Source: Krasilnikovia cinnamomea (GTDB taxonomy: Bacteria; Actinomycetota; Actinomycetes; Mycobacteriales; Micromonosporaceae). From it: a DNA stretch of 64,000 bases. Every line of letters starts with the position of its first letter. Within the stretch, counting starts at the first letter, position 1. Shown here piece by piece: positions 28,234 to 37,388 of this stretch. The position numbers and the translations under genes were made by a program. Below the pieces are notes generated by a model that did no database searches, was not told where the DNA came from, and saw nothing but the letters and a program-made list of their open reading frames with translations. Location: contig NZ_SHKY01000001.1 of the NCBI RefSeq assembly GCF_004217545.1, positions 3,720,001 through 3,784,000 of the forward strand. Direction: 5' to 3'.

Positions 28234-30438
28234 GTGCTCCGAGCAGCAGTCACGGGAGGTAGGGCCATCGACACCGAAGCGAACTCGGAGCGCGCGGAAC
28301 CCGGACCGGTCGACCTCTCCGGTTTCGCCGCGCTTCGCTCCGTGCTGCGCATCCGGCCCTTCCGGCGGTTGTGGCTCGTGCTCGGCGTGGCCTCCTTCGG
28401 CGACTGGCTCGGCCTGCTGGCCACGGCCCTGTTCGCGTCGTCGCAGGTCAGCGGCAGTGCGGCGCAGGGCGCGGCATTCGGCGGCACGATCGCGGTACGC
28501 CTGCTGCCCGCCCTGTTGCTCGGTCCGATCGCCGGGGTCATGGCGGACCGCTTCGACCGCCGCTACACCATGGTCATCACCGACCTCATCCGTTTCGTGG
28601 TGTACCTGTCGATCCCGCTCGTCCCGCTGCTCGGCGCGTCCGGGGCGGTCACGGTCACCTGGGCCGCCATCGCCACGTTCATCGGCGAGACGATCACCCT
28701 GATCTGGATCCCGGCCAAGGAGGCCGCGGTACCCAACCTCATCCCGAAGTCGCGGATCGAGGTGTCGAACCAGCTCACCCTCGTCACGACGTACGGGATC
28801 ACCCCGGTCCTGGCGGCCCTCGGCCTGTCCGCCCTGACCGCGATCACCCAGCACTCCGGGGTTCCGCTGCCCAACTGGGCGGAGCCCGTGGTGCTCGCGC
28901 TGTACTTCAACGCCTTCTCCCGGCTGGCCACCGCGCTGGTGGTGTTCTTCGGCATCCGGGAGATCGGTGGCAAGAGCCCCGAGCGGCAGCAGGACGCGCA
29001 GCAGACCATGCTGCGGCAGTTCGCCGACGGCTGGCAGTACATCGGCGGCACCCCGCTGGTCCGTGGCCTGGTGCTGGGCATCTTCGGCGCGTTCGCGGCC
29101 GGCGGCATCGTCATCGGCACGGCCCGCACGTTCGCCACCTCGCTGGGCGCCGGTGAGGCCGCGTTCTCGCTGCTCTTCGGCACGATCTTCATCGGCCTCG
29201 CGGTCGGCATCGGGCTGGGCCCGATGATCGTCAAGGACCTGTCCCGGCGCCGCTGGTTCGGCATGAACATCGTGCTGGCCAGCGCCTCGGTGATGTTCCT
29301 CGGCCTGGCGTTCCACCTGTCCATGGCGCTGGTCGGGGCGCTGCTGGTCGGCGCCGGCGCCGGCATGGCGTTCCTGGCCGGCACCACCCTGCTGTACGGC
29401 GAGGTCGGCGACGAGGTACGCGGCCGCGTCTTCTCCGTGGTGCAGATCGGCACCCGGATGGTGCTGCTGCTGGCCATCACGCTGTCCGGCTTACTGGTCG
29501 GGGTCGGCAGCTCCCGCCGGGTCGAGATCGGCAGCGTCGCGGTCGACGTCTCCTTCACGCGGGTGCTGCTGCTCGGCGCCGGGCTGGTCGGCGTCTGGGT
29601 GGGGATCAGCGCGTTCCGGCAGATGGACGACAAGCGGGGCGTGCCGGTGCTGGCCGACCTGTGGGGTTCGCTGCGCGGGCGGCCGCTGTCGGCGGCCGAG
29701 CCGTTCCCCCGGCACGGGTTCTTCGTGGTCTTCGAGGGCGGCGAGGGCGCGGGCAAGTCCACCCAGGTCGAACGGCTCGCCGAGGCGCTACGGGAGTCCG
29801 ACCGCGAGGTCGTGGTGACCCGCGAACCGGGCGCCACCGACGTCGGCACCCGGATCCGCAGTCTCGTCCTGAACTCCGGCGACGCCGCCCCGTCCGCCCG
29901 CGCCGAAGCCCTGCTCTACGCCGCCGACCGCGCCCACCACGTCGCCACGGTGGTCCGCCCGGCGCTGGCCCGTGGCGCGGTGGTGATCAGCGACCGGTAC
30001 GTGGACTCGTCCCTGGCCTACCAGGGGGCCGGCCGTACCCTGCCGGTCCAGGAGATCTCCTGGCTGTCGGCCTGGGCGACCGGCGGCCTCAAGCCCGACC
30101 TGGTCGTCCTGCTCGATGTCGACCCCGGGGTGGGCCTGGGCCGGGTCGACGCCCGTGGCCTCGGTGCGGACCGGTTGGAGAGCGAGTCACGGGCCTTCCA
30201 CGACCGCGTCCGGTACGCGTTCCTCGACCTCGCGGCCGCCGACCCGAAGCGGTACCTGGTGCTGGACGCGGCCCGGCCGCCCGGCGAGATCGCGGACGCC
30301 GTGCGCAAGCGGGTGGCGACGCTGCTCGGCCACGCGGGCCCCGGGCAACCACCCGCCGCACCACCGGACGCCGAATGGCACGAGCCCGACTTCGCCGCCG
30401 TCCCCCCGGAGCCCCCGCCGGGTGGCCGTCGGTCGTGA
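28234..30438 (+). CDS. tmk: MFS transporter-thymidylate kinase fusion
   Basis: An N-terminal 12-helix MFS-like domain (to about nt 29640) is fused to a complete thymidylate kinase (from nt 29710). Kinase motifs are the P-loop EGGEGAGKST, TREPG, DRYVDSSLAYQG and a lid-like region, so dTMP to dTDP conversion is expected. The fusion is typical of some actinomycetes. The start is uncertain: in-frame GTGs lie at 28198 and 28234, yet the only good Shine-Dalgarno (GGGAGGT, 28254-28260) is followed six bases later by ATC 28267 rather than ATG/GTG/TTG. The coordinate given uses GTG 28234. It sits upstream of holB. Confidence 0.92.
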   Translation: MLRAAVTGGRAIDTEANSERAEPGPVDLSGFAALRSVLRIRPFRRLWLVLGVASFGDWLGLLATALFASSQVSGSAAQGAAFGGTIAVRLLPALLLGPIAGVMADRFDRRYTMVITDLIRFVVYLSIPLVPLLGASGAVTVTWAAIATFIGETITLIWIPAKEAAVPNLIPKSRIEVSNQLTLVTTYGITPVLAALGLSALTAITQHSGVPLPNWAEPVVLALYFNAFSRLATALVVFFGIREIGGKSPERQQDAQQTMLRQFADGWQYIGGTPLVRGLVLGIFGAFAAGGIVIGTARTFATSLGAGEAAFSLLFGTIFIGLAVGIGLGPMIVKDLSRRRWFGMNIVLASASVMFLGLAFHLSMALVGALLVGAGAGMAFLAGTTLLYGEVGDEVRGRVFSVVQIGTRMVLLLAITLSGLLVGVGSSRRVEIGSVAVDVSFTRVLLLGAGLVGVWVGISAFRQMDDKRGVPVLADLWGSLRGRPLSAAEPFPRHGFFVVFEGGEGAGKSTQVERLAEALRESDREVVVTREPGATDVGTRIRSLVLNSGDAAPSARAEALLYAADRAHHVATVVRPALARGAVVISDRYVDSSLAYQGAGRTLPVQEISWLSAWATGGLKPDLVVLLDVDPGVGLGRVDARGLGADRLESESRAFHDRVRYAFLDLAAADPKRYLVLDAARPPGEIADAVRKRVATLLGHAGPGQPPAAPPDAEWHEPDFAAVPPEPPPGGRRS

Positions 30439-30523
30439 CCGCGCGGGCCACGCCGCGTCCGTGGGTGACGCGGCGGGACGTTCTGTCGGTCCCGCGCCCT
30501 ACCATCGACGGGTGCCTGCCACT

Positions 30524-31771
30524 ATGAGCGACGCTTCCGCCGACGCCGTCAGCAACGCCGGCCCTTGTCCCACTGGCGGCTCGGGTGTCTTCGCCGAGCT
30601 GGTCGGGCAGGACGAGGCGGTCGAGACGCTGCGCCGGGCGGCGGGGTCGGCGGCCCGGATCGTCGACGGCTCCGCGACCGGCAACGGCGCGATGACCCAC
30701 GCCTGGATCTTCACCGGCCCGCCCGGCTCGGGGCGCTCCGTCGCCGCCCGTGCCTTCGCGGCGGCCCTGCAGTGCGAGCGCGGCGGGATCGGCTGCGGCA
30801 CGTGCCACGGGTGCCACACCGTGCTCGGCGGCACCCACGCGGACGTGCGTTTCGTCGTACCGGAAGGGTTGTCCATCGGGGTCGGGGAGATGCGTGCCCT
30901 GGTGCTGCGGGCGAGCACCGCCCCGTCGGGCGGCCGCTGGCAGGCCGTGGTGATCGAGGACGCCGACCGGCTCACCGAGGCCGCCGGAAACGCGCTGCTC
31001 AAGGCGATCGAGGAGCCGCCACCGCGGACGGTGTTCCTGCTCTGCACCCCGTCGACCCATCCCGACGACATCTCCGTGACCATCCGGTCGCGCTGCCGGG
31101 TCGTGCCGCTGCGCCAGCCACCGGCCGACGCGGTCGCCGCGGTGCTCATGGGCCGGGACGGCATCGCCGCCGACGTCGCGGCCTGGGCCGCCGCGGCCGC
31201 GCAGGGACACGTCGGCCGCGCCCGGCGCCTCGCGAACGATCCCGAGGCCCGCAACCGGCGCGACGCGGTACTGGCGGTCCCGCGTCGCCTGACCGGCGTG
31301 GGCGCCTGCTTCGACGCCGCGTCCGCGTTGATCGAGGCCGCGGAAGCCGAGGCGGCCGCCTCGGTCAGCGCGGCGGACACGACCGAGCGGGCCGCCCTGG
31401 AGCAGGCCCTGGGCGCCGGGGGGACGGGCCGGGGCGCCGCGGCGGCCATGCGGGGCGCGGCCGGCCAGCTCAAGGACCTGGAACGCCGGCAGAAGTCGCG
31501 GGCCACCCGTGCCCAGCGCGACGCGCTGGACCGCGCGCTGGTCGACCTCGCGGGCTTCTACCGCGACGTGCTCATCACCCGTTTCGGGGCGCCGGTCGAC
31601 ACGGTCCACACCGACACCGCCGCCGTGTCCACGGCCGCCGCTGACCGGTGGTCACCGGAGAGCACGCTCCGGCGGCTCGAAGCGGTCCTGGCCTGCCGCG
31701 ACGCCATCGAGCAGAACGTCAAGCCGCGGATCGCGGTGGAGGCCATGATGCTGGCCCTCTGGCGGGGCTGA
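30524..31771 (+). CDS. holB: DNA polymerase III delta' subunit
   Basis: A 415-aa clamp-loader AAA+ protein. It has a modified P-loop GPPGSGRS (about 65-72), a zinc module with Cys 84, 91, 94 and 97, the DADRLTEAAGNALLKAIEEPP segment and the SRC motif (IRSRCRVV). The P-loop Lys is replaced by Arg, consistent with a non-ATPase delta' subunit. ATG 30524 is used; GTG 30512, four codons upstream, is also possible. The tmk-holB-ricT order is conserved backbone. The central-to-C-terminal region is Ala-rich. Confidence 0.93.
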   Translation: MSDASADAVSNAGPCPTGGSGVFAELVGQDEAVETLRRAAGSAARIVDGSATGNGAMTHAWIFTGPPGSGRSVAARAFAAALQCERGGIGCGTCHGCHTVLGGTHADVRFVVPEGLSIGVGEMRALVLRASTAPSGGRWQAVVIEDADRLTEAAGNALLKAIEEPPPRTVFLLCTPSTHPDDISVTIRSRCRVVPLRQPPADAVAAVLMGRDGIAADVAAWAAAAAQGHVGRARRLANDPEARNRRDAVLAVPRRLTGVGACFDAASALIEAAEAEAAASVSAADTTERAALEQALGAGGTGRGAAAAMRGAAGQLKDLERRQKSRATRAQRDALDRALVDLAGFYRDVLITRFGAPVDTVHTDTAAVSTAAADRWSPESTLRRLEAVLACRDAIEQNVKPRIAVEAMMLALWRG

Positions 31772-31881
31772 CACCACCGGTATCCACAAGGGACCATCCA
31801 AGGGTCGCGGCGAGGTCACTCAATTCGGTACGGTTCGGTGCCGACAGCAACGCCCGCGGCACGCCCGGTGAGGAGCGGTGG

Positions 31882-32208
31882 ATGGCGCGCGAGATCGACG
31901 AGGCGTGGATCGACGAGGCAATTGATCGATATCGCCGCATCGACGTGCTGCGAGCCGAGTTCGACAAGGCTGTCGCGGCGCACGTGGTTTCCGTCCGTTC
32001 GCCCGACGACACCGTCGAGGTCCTGGTCACCGCGGCCGGCGACATCACGGACGTACGTTTCCGGGGCAGCCTGCACCACCGCAGCGCCGCCGATCTCGCC
32101 CGGGAGGTGCAGGCCGTGGTCGCCAACGCGGCCGAGGCCGCCCGCTGGGCCCGGGGGAAGCTGCACGACGAGGTCTTCGGCGGCTTCCGGGCGCTGGGGG
32201 AGTGCTGA
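31882..32208 (+). CDS. YbaB/EbfC-family DNA-binding-like protein
   Basis: The 108-aa product has the YbaB core (VEVLVTAAGDITDVRFRG) flanked by helices. YbaB proteins are dimeric nucleoid-associated proteins; divergent actinobacterial members sit beside WXG100/EspC-like genes, as here. ATG 31882 has GAGGAG upstream. One base separates it from the next gene, so the three genes 31882-33165 form an operon. Confidence 0.83.
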   Translation: MAREIDEAWIDEAIDRYRRIDVLRAEFDKAVAAHVVSVRSPDDTVEVLVTAAGDITDVRFRGSLHHRSAADLAREVQAVVANAAEAARWARGKLHDEVFGGFRALGEC

Positions 32209-32209
32209 G

Positions 32210-32533
32210 ATGGAGTCACTTGCCGATCTGCTGGGCACCGCTGCCGACCGACTGACCACAGTGGAGCGTTCGATCGCGAGCCTGGGCATCCCGGCCGGGG
32301 CGTTCGCCGCCGACGAGGCGGGACTGCCGGGCCGCCTCGGCCGCGCGCTGTACGCGCACTGGTCCGCCGTACTGGCCGCCCGTTCGCGGGAGGCCACCGA
32401 GGCGGCGGCCGAGCTCACCGCCCTGGCCCAGGACCTGCGCGTCACCGAACAGGGCTACGCCGAGATCGACGAGGTGGTGGGTCGCCGGGTGGAGCGACGG
32501 GGTCCGCTGTGGTCCGCCGAGAGGGGCTGTTGA
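32210..32533 (+). CDS. EspC/WXG100-like small helical protein
   Basis: The 107-aa helical product (SLADLLGTAADRLTTVERSI ...) lacks Cys and a signal peptide and resembles the EspC-type T7SS-associated family (type VII secretion substrates or chaperones). It starts at ATG 32210 just after the YbaB-like gene and overlaps the next ORF (TGATG). No ESX core machinery gene is nearby. Confidence 0.72.
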   Translation: MESLADLLGTAADRLTTVERSIASLGIPAGAFAADEAGLPGRLGRALYAHWSAVLAARSREATEAAAELTALAQDLRVTEQGYAEIDEVVGRRVERRGPLWSAERGC

Positions 32534-33165
32534 TGGACCGGCTCGGCCAGCTCCTGGACGCGAGCGCCCCGCTGCTGCGCCGGGTCGACGAGGTGCTCTC
32601 GGCGGCCGGTGCCCCGCCCGGGCATTCGGTCTGGCCGGAGCTGCGCCGCGTCCGCCTCCTGCCCGGCGACGCCGTCCGGGCGGTGGCCGCGCTCCGCCCC
32701 GCCGACCTGGCCGACGCCGCGCGGGAACTGCACGCCGACGCCCACACGTATGCGGACGTGGCCGAATCGCTGCCTCCGCCCGGCGCGTGGTCGGGTGACG
32801 CGGCCGGTGCGTACGACGACGCCCGCCGCCGCGCCGCCGGCCATCTGAGCGGGGCCCCGGACAGCCTGGACGCGCGCCTGGCGGGCACGGCGGAGCTGGC
32901 GGACGCCCTGGCCGAGTGGATGGAGCAGGCCCGCACGGATCTCGCCGCCATGCTGGCCGAGGTCCTCGGTTCCACGGCGGCGGTGACCCTGAGTACGGAT
33001 GAGCCGATCGACCCGGCTGCCTGCCCGCAGGTGCTGGCGGCGGCCGAGATCGGGCAGCGGGTGCTGCGGACGATCAGGGAGCGCTACGACGTGGTCGCCG
33101 ACCTGTTGCACGGCTCCGCGCAGCTGGCCGAGGCGAGCCCGGCCCCGCCGCGGTCCCGGAGCTGA
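32533..33165 (+). CDS. WXG100-like protein
   Basis: A 210-aa helical protein with a WxG-type motif in PPGAWSGDAAGAYDDARRRAAGH (about residues 82-104), the turn of a WXG100 helical hairpin, then a long helical C-terminal part. It is translationally coupled to the EspC-like gene. It is probably a type VII secretion substrate or a structural partner; the N-terminal ~60 residues (LLDASAPLLRRVDEVL) are family-specific. Effector activity cannot be assigned. Confidence 0.75.
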   Translation: MDRLGQLLDASAPLLRRVDEVLSAAGAPPGHSVWPELRRVRLLPGDAVRAVAALRPADLADAARELHADAHTYADVAESLPPPGAWSGDAAGAYDDARRRAAGHLSGAPDSLDARLAGTAELADALAEWMEQARTDLAAMLAEVLGSTAAVTLSTDEPIDPAACPQVLAAAEIGQRVLRTIRERYDVVADLLHGSAQLAEASPAPPRSRS

Positions 33166-33232
33166 CGCTGAGCGCTCGGGCGGCCCAAAACAGGCATTTG
33201 GTGCGCCCCGCCTGGCCCCGTAGGGTGGGGCC

Positions 33233-34069
33233 ATGGGCATGCTGTGCGCGGTCAGCTTCAACCGGTACGGGCGGCTCTACTACCTCGACCCGGGCGAGTT
33301 CCGGCCCACCGTCGGCGAGCGCGTGCTGGTGCCGACCGACGACGGCCCCGAGGTGGCGGAGTGCGTCTGGGCCGCCCAGTGGGTCGAGGAGGAGACGGGC
33401 GGATTCCCCCGGATCGTCGGGCTGGCGGACGAGCGCGACCTGCGCCGCGACGAGCTGCTCCGCAAGCGCAAGGCCGAGGCGAAGGTCGCCGCCAAGAAGC
33501 TGATCAAGGCGCATGACCTGCCGATGAAGGTCGTCGCCGTCGACCACGTCCTGGATCACGGTGGGACCGGCGGCTCCCGCACCACGATCTACTTCACCGC
33601 GCCGCACCGGGTCGACTTCCGCGCCCTGGTCCGCGACCTCGGCGCGACGCTGCATTGCCGGGTGGAGCTGCGCCAGCTGTCCGCGCGCGACTCGGCCCGG
33701 GTTCAGGGCGGCATCGGCTCCTGCGGCCGGGATCTGTGCTGCGCCACCTTCCTCACCGACTTCGAGCCGGTGACCATCCGCATGGCCAAGGACCAGGACC
33801 TGCCGCTCAACCCGCTGCGGATCTCCGGGGCGTGCGGGCGACTGATGTGCTGTCTCAAGTACGAGCACCCGCTGTACCAGAAGTTCCAGGCGGCGGCGCC
33901 GGGCATCGGATCCCGGGTCAGCACCCCCGAGGGCGACGGCCGGGTGGTGGGCCACAGCGTGCCCCGGGACGCTGTCGTGGTGCGGCTCGACGCCGACGGC
34001 ACCCGCTGTTCCTGCAGCCGGGCATCGGTGTGCGGGCCCCGCCAGGCCCACGAAGAGCGCTACGCCTGA
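33233..34069 (+). CDS. ricT: PSP1-domain protein (RicT/YaaT-like)
   Basis: The 278-aa PSP1 domain protein has the Cys-rich signature GSCGRDLCCATF and CGRLMCCLKYEHP, plus additional Cys near the C-terminus. In Bacillus, RicT (YaaT) is part of the Fe-S-containing Ric complex affecting RNA processing and sporulation; the actinobacterial role is unknown. ATG 33233 (MGMLCAVSFNRYGRLYYL) is the natural start. Its last 10 bp overlap the convergent metallophosphoesterase gene. Confidence 0.9.
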   Translation: MGMLCAVSFNRYGRLYYLDPGEFRPTVGERVLVPTDDGPEVAECVWAAQWVEEETGGFPRIVGLADERDLRRDELLRKRKAEAKVAAKKLIKAHDLPMKVVAVDHVLDHGGTGGSRTTIYFTAPHRVDFRALVRDLGATLHCRVELRQLSARDSARVQGGIGSCGRDLCCATFLTDFEPVTIRMAKDQDLPLNPLRISGACGRLMCCLKYEHPLYQKFQAAAPGIGSRVSTPEGDGRVVGHSVPRDAVVVRLDADGTRCSCSRASVCGPRQAHEERYA

Positions 34070-35796
34070 GCGGTGGCCGGGCCGGCGATGACGATCGGCG
34101 GCTCGATGAAGTGGGTGCGCAAGGGCTGCCGAGGTCGCAGCCACGGCGCGTCCGGGTCGCCGGCGGGATCGGGCACCCAGTCCCGGCTGATCCGGTCAAC
34201 GCCGATCGGGTACACGGTCAAGGTGCCGTCGCGGGCGATATGCAGCCGCAGGAAGCTCTTGGCGTCCTCGATGCCCTGCCCGGCGAACAGCTCGTTGACG
34301 TTCACATCGAACGCGCTCGCCAGCAGCAGGTACGCCCCCACGACCTGGGTCGCCACCAACCCGATGACCGGCCCATAGGCGAGCGCCGCGCCCACCAGGG
34401 GCCACGGCCACGGCCAGTCCCGGATCGGCAGCACCAGCCACACCCAGGTACCCGCCCACGCCAGCCCGATCTGAGCGAAGCCGTGGAGCGGCCCGAGGAT
34501 CCAATGTCGCGGGCGCCGCTCCGCGCTGGCGCCCGGCGGCTGGGCGAAGAGCACCGCGGCGAGCATGATGACCACCAGCATGAACACCAGCGGGATGCTG
34601 AACAGGCGCTGGATGTCGCCGCCCCGGCTCCACGCGCCCGCCAGCGCCAGCATCGTCAGGGTGTGGACGATGCCGAGCATCGTGACGAAGCCCGGATTGC
34701 GCCGGGGGATTCGATGGAAGACACCCCAGCTGAAGCGCCGCGACTGAGCCGGGCTCGGGTAGCGCGAGGCGAGGTCGTAGTCCACGCTGGGGCTGGCGCT
34801 GCGGGTGAGGGTCTCCTCGGGCGGCACGGTCAGCCGCTCCGGCAGCTGCTGGGTGCCCAGCAGGTACGCCCCGCCGCCGCCGCAGGTGAACATCTCCCGG
34901 TCCGGACGGGTGTAGCGGGCGTAATGGTGCAGGTCACCGGAGAGCAGCACTCGGACCTCCGCCCCGGTCGGCGCCAGGATGGTGCGGATGAAGTAGTCCA
35001 CCGCGTCGTACGCGTCCGGCTTCTGGGCTGATTTCACCCAGGTCGGTGACGGGGTCATGAGGATGATCCGGTCACCGGGCTGGACGCCACCGGCCGCCTT
35101 CTCGAAATAGACCAGCTGCGGATCGTCGAGGTACGCGCCGAACTGCTCGTCGATGGCGAACAGCCACCAATGCGCGGGCAGCCGGACCGCGAAGTACGAC
35201 CGGCGTTGCAGGGTGCGCCACCCGCCGATGTGGCCGTCCTTGCGCCGCGCGAACAGCCGCAGGAACGCGGTGAGACCGTCGTACCAGTCGTGGTTGCCCG
35301 GTAGCGCGAACAGCGCGGGGGGCGGCCCGTGGCCCGGCGCCTCCGGCAGCGCCGCCCGGTACGGGCCCTTGGTGCGGTTCTCGTAGCTGTCGCCGTTGGC
35401 CAGCGGATACACCTGGTCCCCGCCCATGAGCAGGACCTGGCCCCGGGGCAGCGGGCGGCCCTCGATCTGGAGGCTGGGCTGGGCCAGCAGGTACGCCACC
35501 GAGTAGGTCGCGTGGAACCCGTCGCCCAGGTCGGCCACGTAGTCGAACCACAGCTCGCCGTCCGTGCCCGGCTGAGCGAAGACCGCGGCGTCGAGCGCGT
35601 TCTGCAGCTCGCGCTTGTCCAGGTACGCACCGAAGAGAATGGCCAGCAGCGTGCGCAGGCCGGTGCTGAGCAGCAGCAGGGGCGCCAGCCAGCCGATCGG
35701 AGGCTGCGGCTTGAAGCCGAGCTGCTGCGGATCCAGGCTCGTGGGGCGGCGCGGGACGTCCGGCTGGGCAGCCGTGGCGCGCTGATGATCCGTCAC
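34060..35796 (-). CDS. Membrane-associated calcineurin-like metallophosphoesterase
   Basis: A 578-aa protein starting at GTG 35796. A hydrophobic helix lies near residues 38-60. The phosphoesterase domain shows DYVADLGDGF, MGGDQVYP, LPGNHDWYDG and GDLHHYARY, supplying metal-binding Asp, Asn and His residues. The C-terminal third has four or five membrane helices (about residues 370-510). The combination suggests a membrane-bound phosphatase or nuclease of unknown substrate. Convergent with ricT. Confidence 0.9.
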   Translation of the reverse strand: MTDHQRATAAQPDVPRRPTSLDPQQLGFKPQPPIGWLAPLLLLSTGLRTLLAILFGAYLDKRELQNALDAAVFAQPGTDGELWFDYVADLGDGFHATYSVAYLLAQPSLQIEGRPLPRGQVLLMGGDQVYPLANGDSYENRTKGPYRAALPEAPGHGPPPALFALPGNHDWYDGLTAFLRLFARRKDGHIGGWRTLQRRSYFAVRLPAHWWLFAIDEQFGAYLDDPQLVYFEKAAGGVQPGDRIILMTPSPTWVKSAQKPDAYDAVDYFIRTILAPTGAEVRVLLSGDLHHYARYTRPDREMFTCGGGGAYLLGTQQLPERLTVPPEETLTRSASPSVDYDLASRYPSPAQSRRFSWGVFHRIPRRNPGFVTMLGIVHTLTMLALAGAWSRGGDIQRLFSIPLVFMLVVIMLAAVLFAQPPGASAERRPRHWILGPLHGFAQIGLAWAGTWVWLVLPIRDWPWPWPLVGAALAYGPVIGLVATQVVGAYLLLASAFDVNVNELFAGQGIEDAKSFLRLHIARDGTLTVYPIGVDRISRDWVPDPAGDPDAPWLRPRQPLRTHFIEPPIVIAGPATAQA

Positions 35797-35902
35797 GGAT
35801 CGGACCCTACTCGGCAGGTATGACGGTGGCTGTCCGCTTCTCGCATGTCCATGACACCTGCGCGCGGCGCCGACCTTGGATGCCGTACACTGATAGGCCG
35901 TT

Positions 35903-35976
35903 GCCGCCTTAGCTCAGTCGGCTAGAGCGACGCACTCGTAATGCGTAGGTCGACGGTTCGATTCCGTCAGGCGGCT
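35903..35976 (+). tRNA. tRNA-Thr (anticodon CGT)
   Basis: A complete cloverleaf: acceptor stem GCCGCCT/AGGCGGC, D arm GCTC/GAGC, anticodon stem ACGCA/TGCGT with loop CTCGTAA (anticodon CGT at 35937-35939), T arm GACGG/CCGTC. CCA is not encoded. Its 3' part is the attachment site of the adjacent integrative element. Confidence 0.95.
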
Positions 35977-35977
35977 C
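35934..35977 (+). repeat. Attachment site (att) at the tRNA-Thr 3' end
   Basis: A 44-bp sequence from the anticodon loop through the acceptor 3' end of the tRNA, repeated exactly at 45533-45576. Confidence 0.92.
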
Positions 35978-36069
35978 TCGGACGAAGCCCTGGTCAAGAC
36001 CATTCCAGTGGATCATGACCAGGGCTTTTCTGTACCCGTGGACGGGGCGAGCAGCCTACCGAGCAGCCA

Positions 36070-37212
36070 TTACCCGTCGCCCCACAGCGCCGCATTGACC
36101 CGGTCGGCGGCCTCCCGGGACACCTCCGGAGCGACGTGTCCGTAGGTGTTGAGCGTGACGCTGATCTGGGAGTGGCCCAGGATCTCCATGACCACCCGGG
36201 CCGGGACCCCCTGCGCGATCAGCACGCTGGCGGCGGTGTGCCGCAGATCGTGAATGCGGACCTGACGCAGACCGGCCTGACGGATCAGCTCCCGGAACGA
36301 CCGGTAGTCGTTGCGGGGATGGATCGGGGTCCCGGCCCTTGTCGTGAACACCAGCGCCGGGTCGGTCCACGCGTCGGCGTCCAGTCGCTCGGCCGCCTGC
36401 CGTTCCCGGTGCCGAAGCAGTGCCGCGCGGACGGACTCCGGCAAGGGCAAGGTTCGCCGGGAGCGGGCCGTCTTGGTTTCCACGCGTTCCAGGTGCCCGG
36501 TGTCGGCGTCGCGGCGCAGCTGGGCGACCACGCGCAGTGTGCCCGCGTCGAGGTTGACGTCCTCCCAGCGCAGGCCCAGCACCTCGCCCTGGCGCAGGCC
36601 GAGCGCGATCGCCAGCACCCAGCGCGCCTCCAACCGCAGTCCCTGGACCGCCTTCAGGAACGCACGCGCCTCGGCCAAGCTGTACGGCTTGACCTCAGTG
36701 TGCGGCACCGGTGGCGGGTCCACGAGGGAGACGGGGTTGGTGTGAATGACCTGCCAGCGCACCGCGATGTTGAGTGCCCGCCGCAGGTTCGCGTGCAGCC
36801 TCCGGACGCTACCGGCCGACAGCACCGTCAGCCGGTCCCGGTAGAAGGCGGTGATGTGGGCCGGGGTCGGCTTGTCCAGCCGGATCCTGCCCAGCAGCGG
36901 ACCGATGTGGTGCTCGACCTCCTCCCGGTAGCGGTGCAGCGTCGAGGGCCGGACCTTGGCCGACGCCACCTCGGCCAGGTAGATCTCCATCCACTGCGCC
37001 AAGGTGGGCACCCGCTCGGTGGACAGCTTCCCCGCCTCTGCCAGGGCCGTCAGCTCGAGGAGAGCCTTGGCCACGTCGGCGCGGGTCTTGCGGGTGACGT
37101 ACTTGCGTCGACGCTTGCCGTTGAGCCAGCCGAGGTCGACCGCGCCACGCCATCGTCCGTCGGGCAACTGGTAGATGGACCCCTCACCGTGCCCGCGTCG
37201 CTTCCCAGTCAC
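36070..37212 (-). CDS. int: Tyrosine site-specific integrase
   Basis: The 380-aa tyrosine recombinase has an N-terminal AP2-like Arg/Lys-rich domain (GSIYQLPDGRWRGAVDLGW), a SAM-like core-binding domain (about 75-165) and a catalytic domain. Catalytic residues are in GLRQGEVLGLRWEDV (Arg), HDLRHTAASV (His-x-x-Arg) and LGHSQISVTLNTYGH (His, Tyr). The start is GTG 37212, after GAGGAGGTG and overlapping the excisionase stop (GTGA). It ends 93 bp from the tRNA att site. It appears intact and should catalyse integration into tRNA-Thr. Confidence 0.95.
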   Translation of the reverse strand: MTGKRRGHGEGSIYQLPDGRWRGAVDLGWLNGKRRRKYVTRKTRADVAKALLELTALAEAGKLSTERVPTLAQWMEIYLAEVASAKVRPSTLHRYREEVEHHIGPLLGRIRLDKPTPAHITAFYRDRLTVLSAGSVRRLHANLRRALNIAVRWQVIHTNPVSLVDPPPVPHTEVKPYSLAEARAFLKAVQGLRLEARWVLAIALGLRQGEVLGLRWEDVNLDAGTLRVVAQLRRDADTGHLERVETKTARSRRTLPLPESVRAALLRHRERQAAERLDADAWTDPALVFTTRAGTPIHPRNDYRSFRELIRQAGLRQVRIHDLRHTAASVLIAQGVPARVVMEILGHSQISVTLNTYGHVAPEVSREAADRVNAALWGDG

Positions 37213-37388
37213 AGGGTCACCTCCTCGTGCTGTTCGATGAAGCGGCGCAGAGCATCGGCCGGGATACGCCGACTGTGGCCAATGCGGACGGACAGCAGCT
37301 GCCCGCTCGCCATCAGCTCGTAGACCTTGGTGCGGCTCATGCTGAGCAGGCGAGCGGCCTCTCTTGGGTCGTACAGGAGTCGTTCCAC
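37209..37388 (-). CDS. xis: Excisionase-like helix-turn-helix protein
   Basis: This 59-aa ORF begins at GTG 37388 and reads VERLLYDPREAARLLSMSRT, then KVYELMASGQLLSVRIGHSR and RRIPADALRRFIEQ. This is the MerR/HTH_17 fold of excisionases. It is translationally coupled to the integrase. It is expected to direct excision by bending the att DNA. Sequence upstream of its start is the 3' part of an unrelated transporter gene, so its native promoter region may be lost. Confidence 0.88.
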   Translation of the reverse strand: MERLLYDPREAARLLSMSRTKVYELMASGQLLSVRIGHSRRIPADALRRFIEQHEEVTL

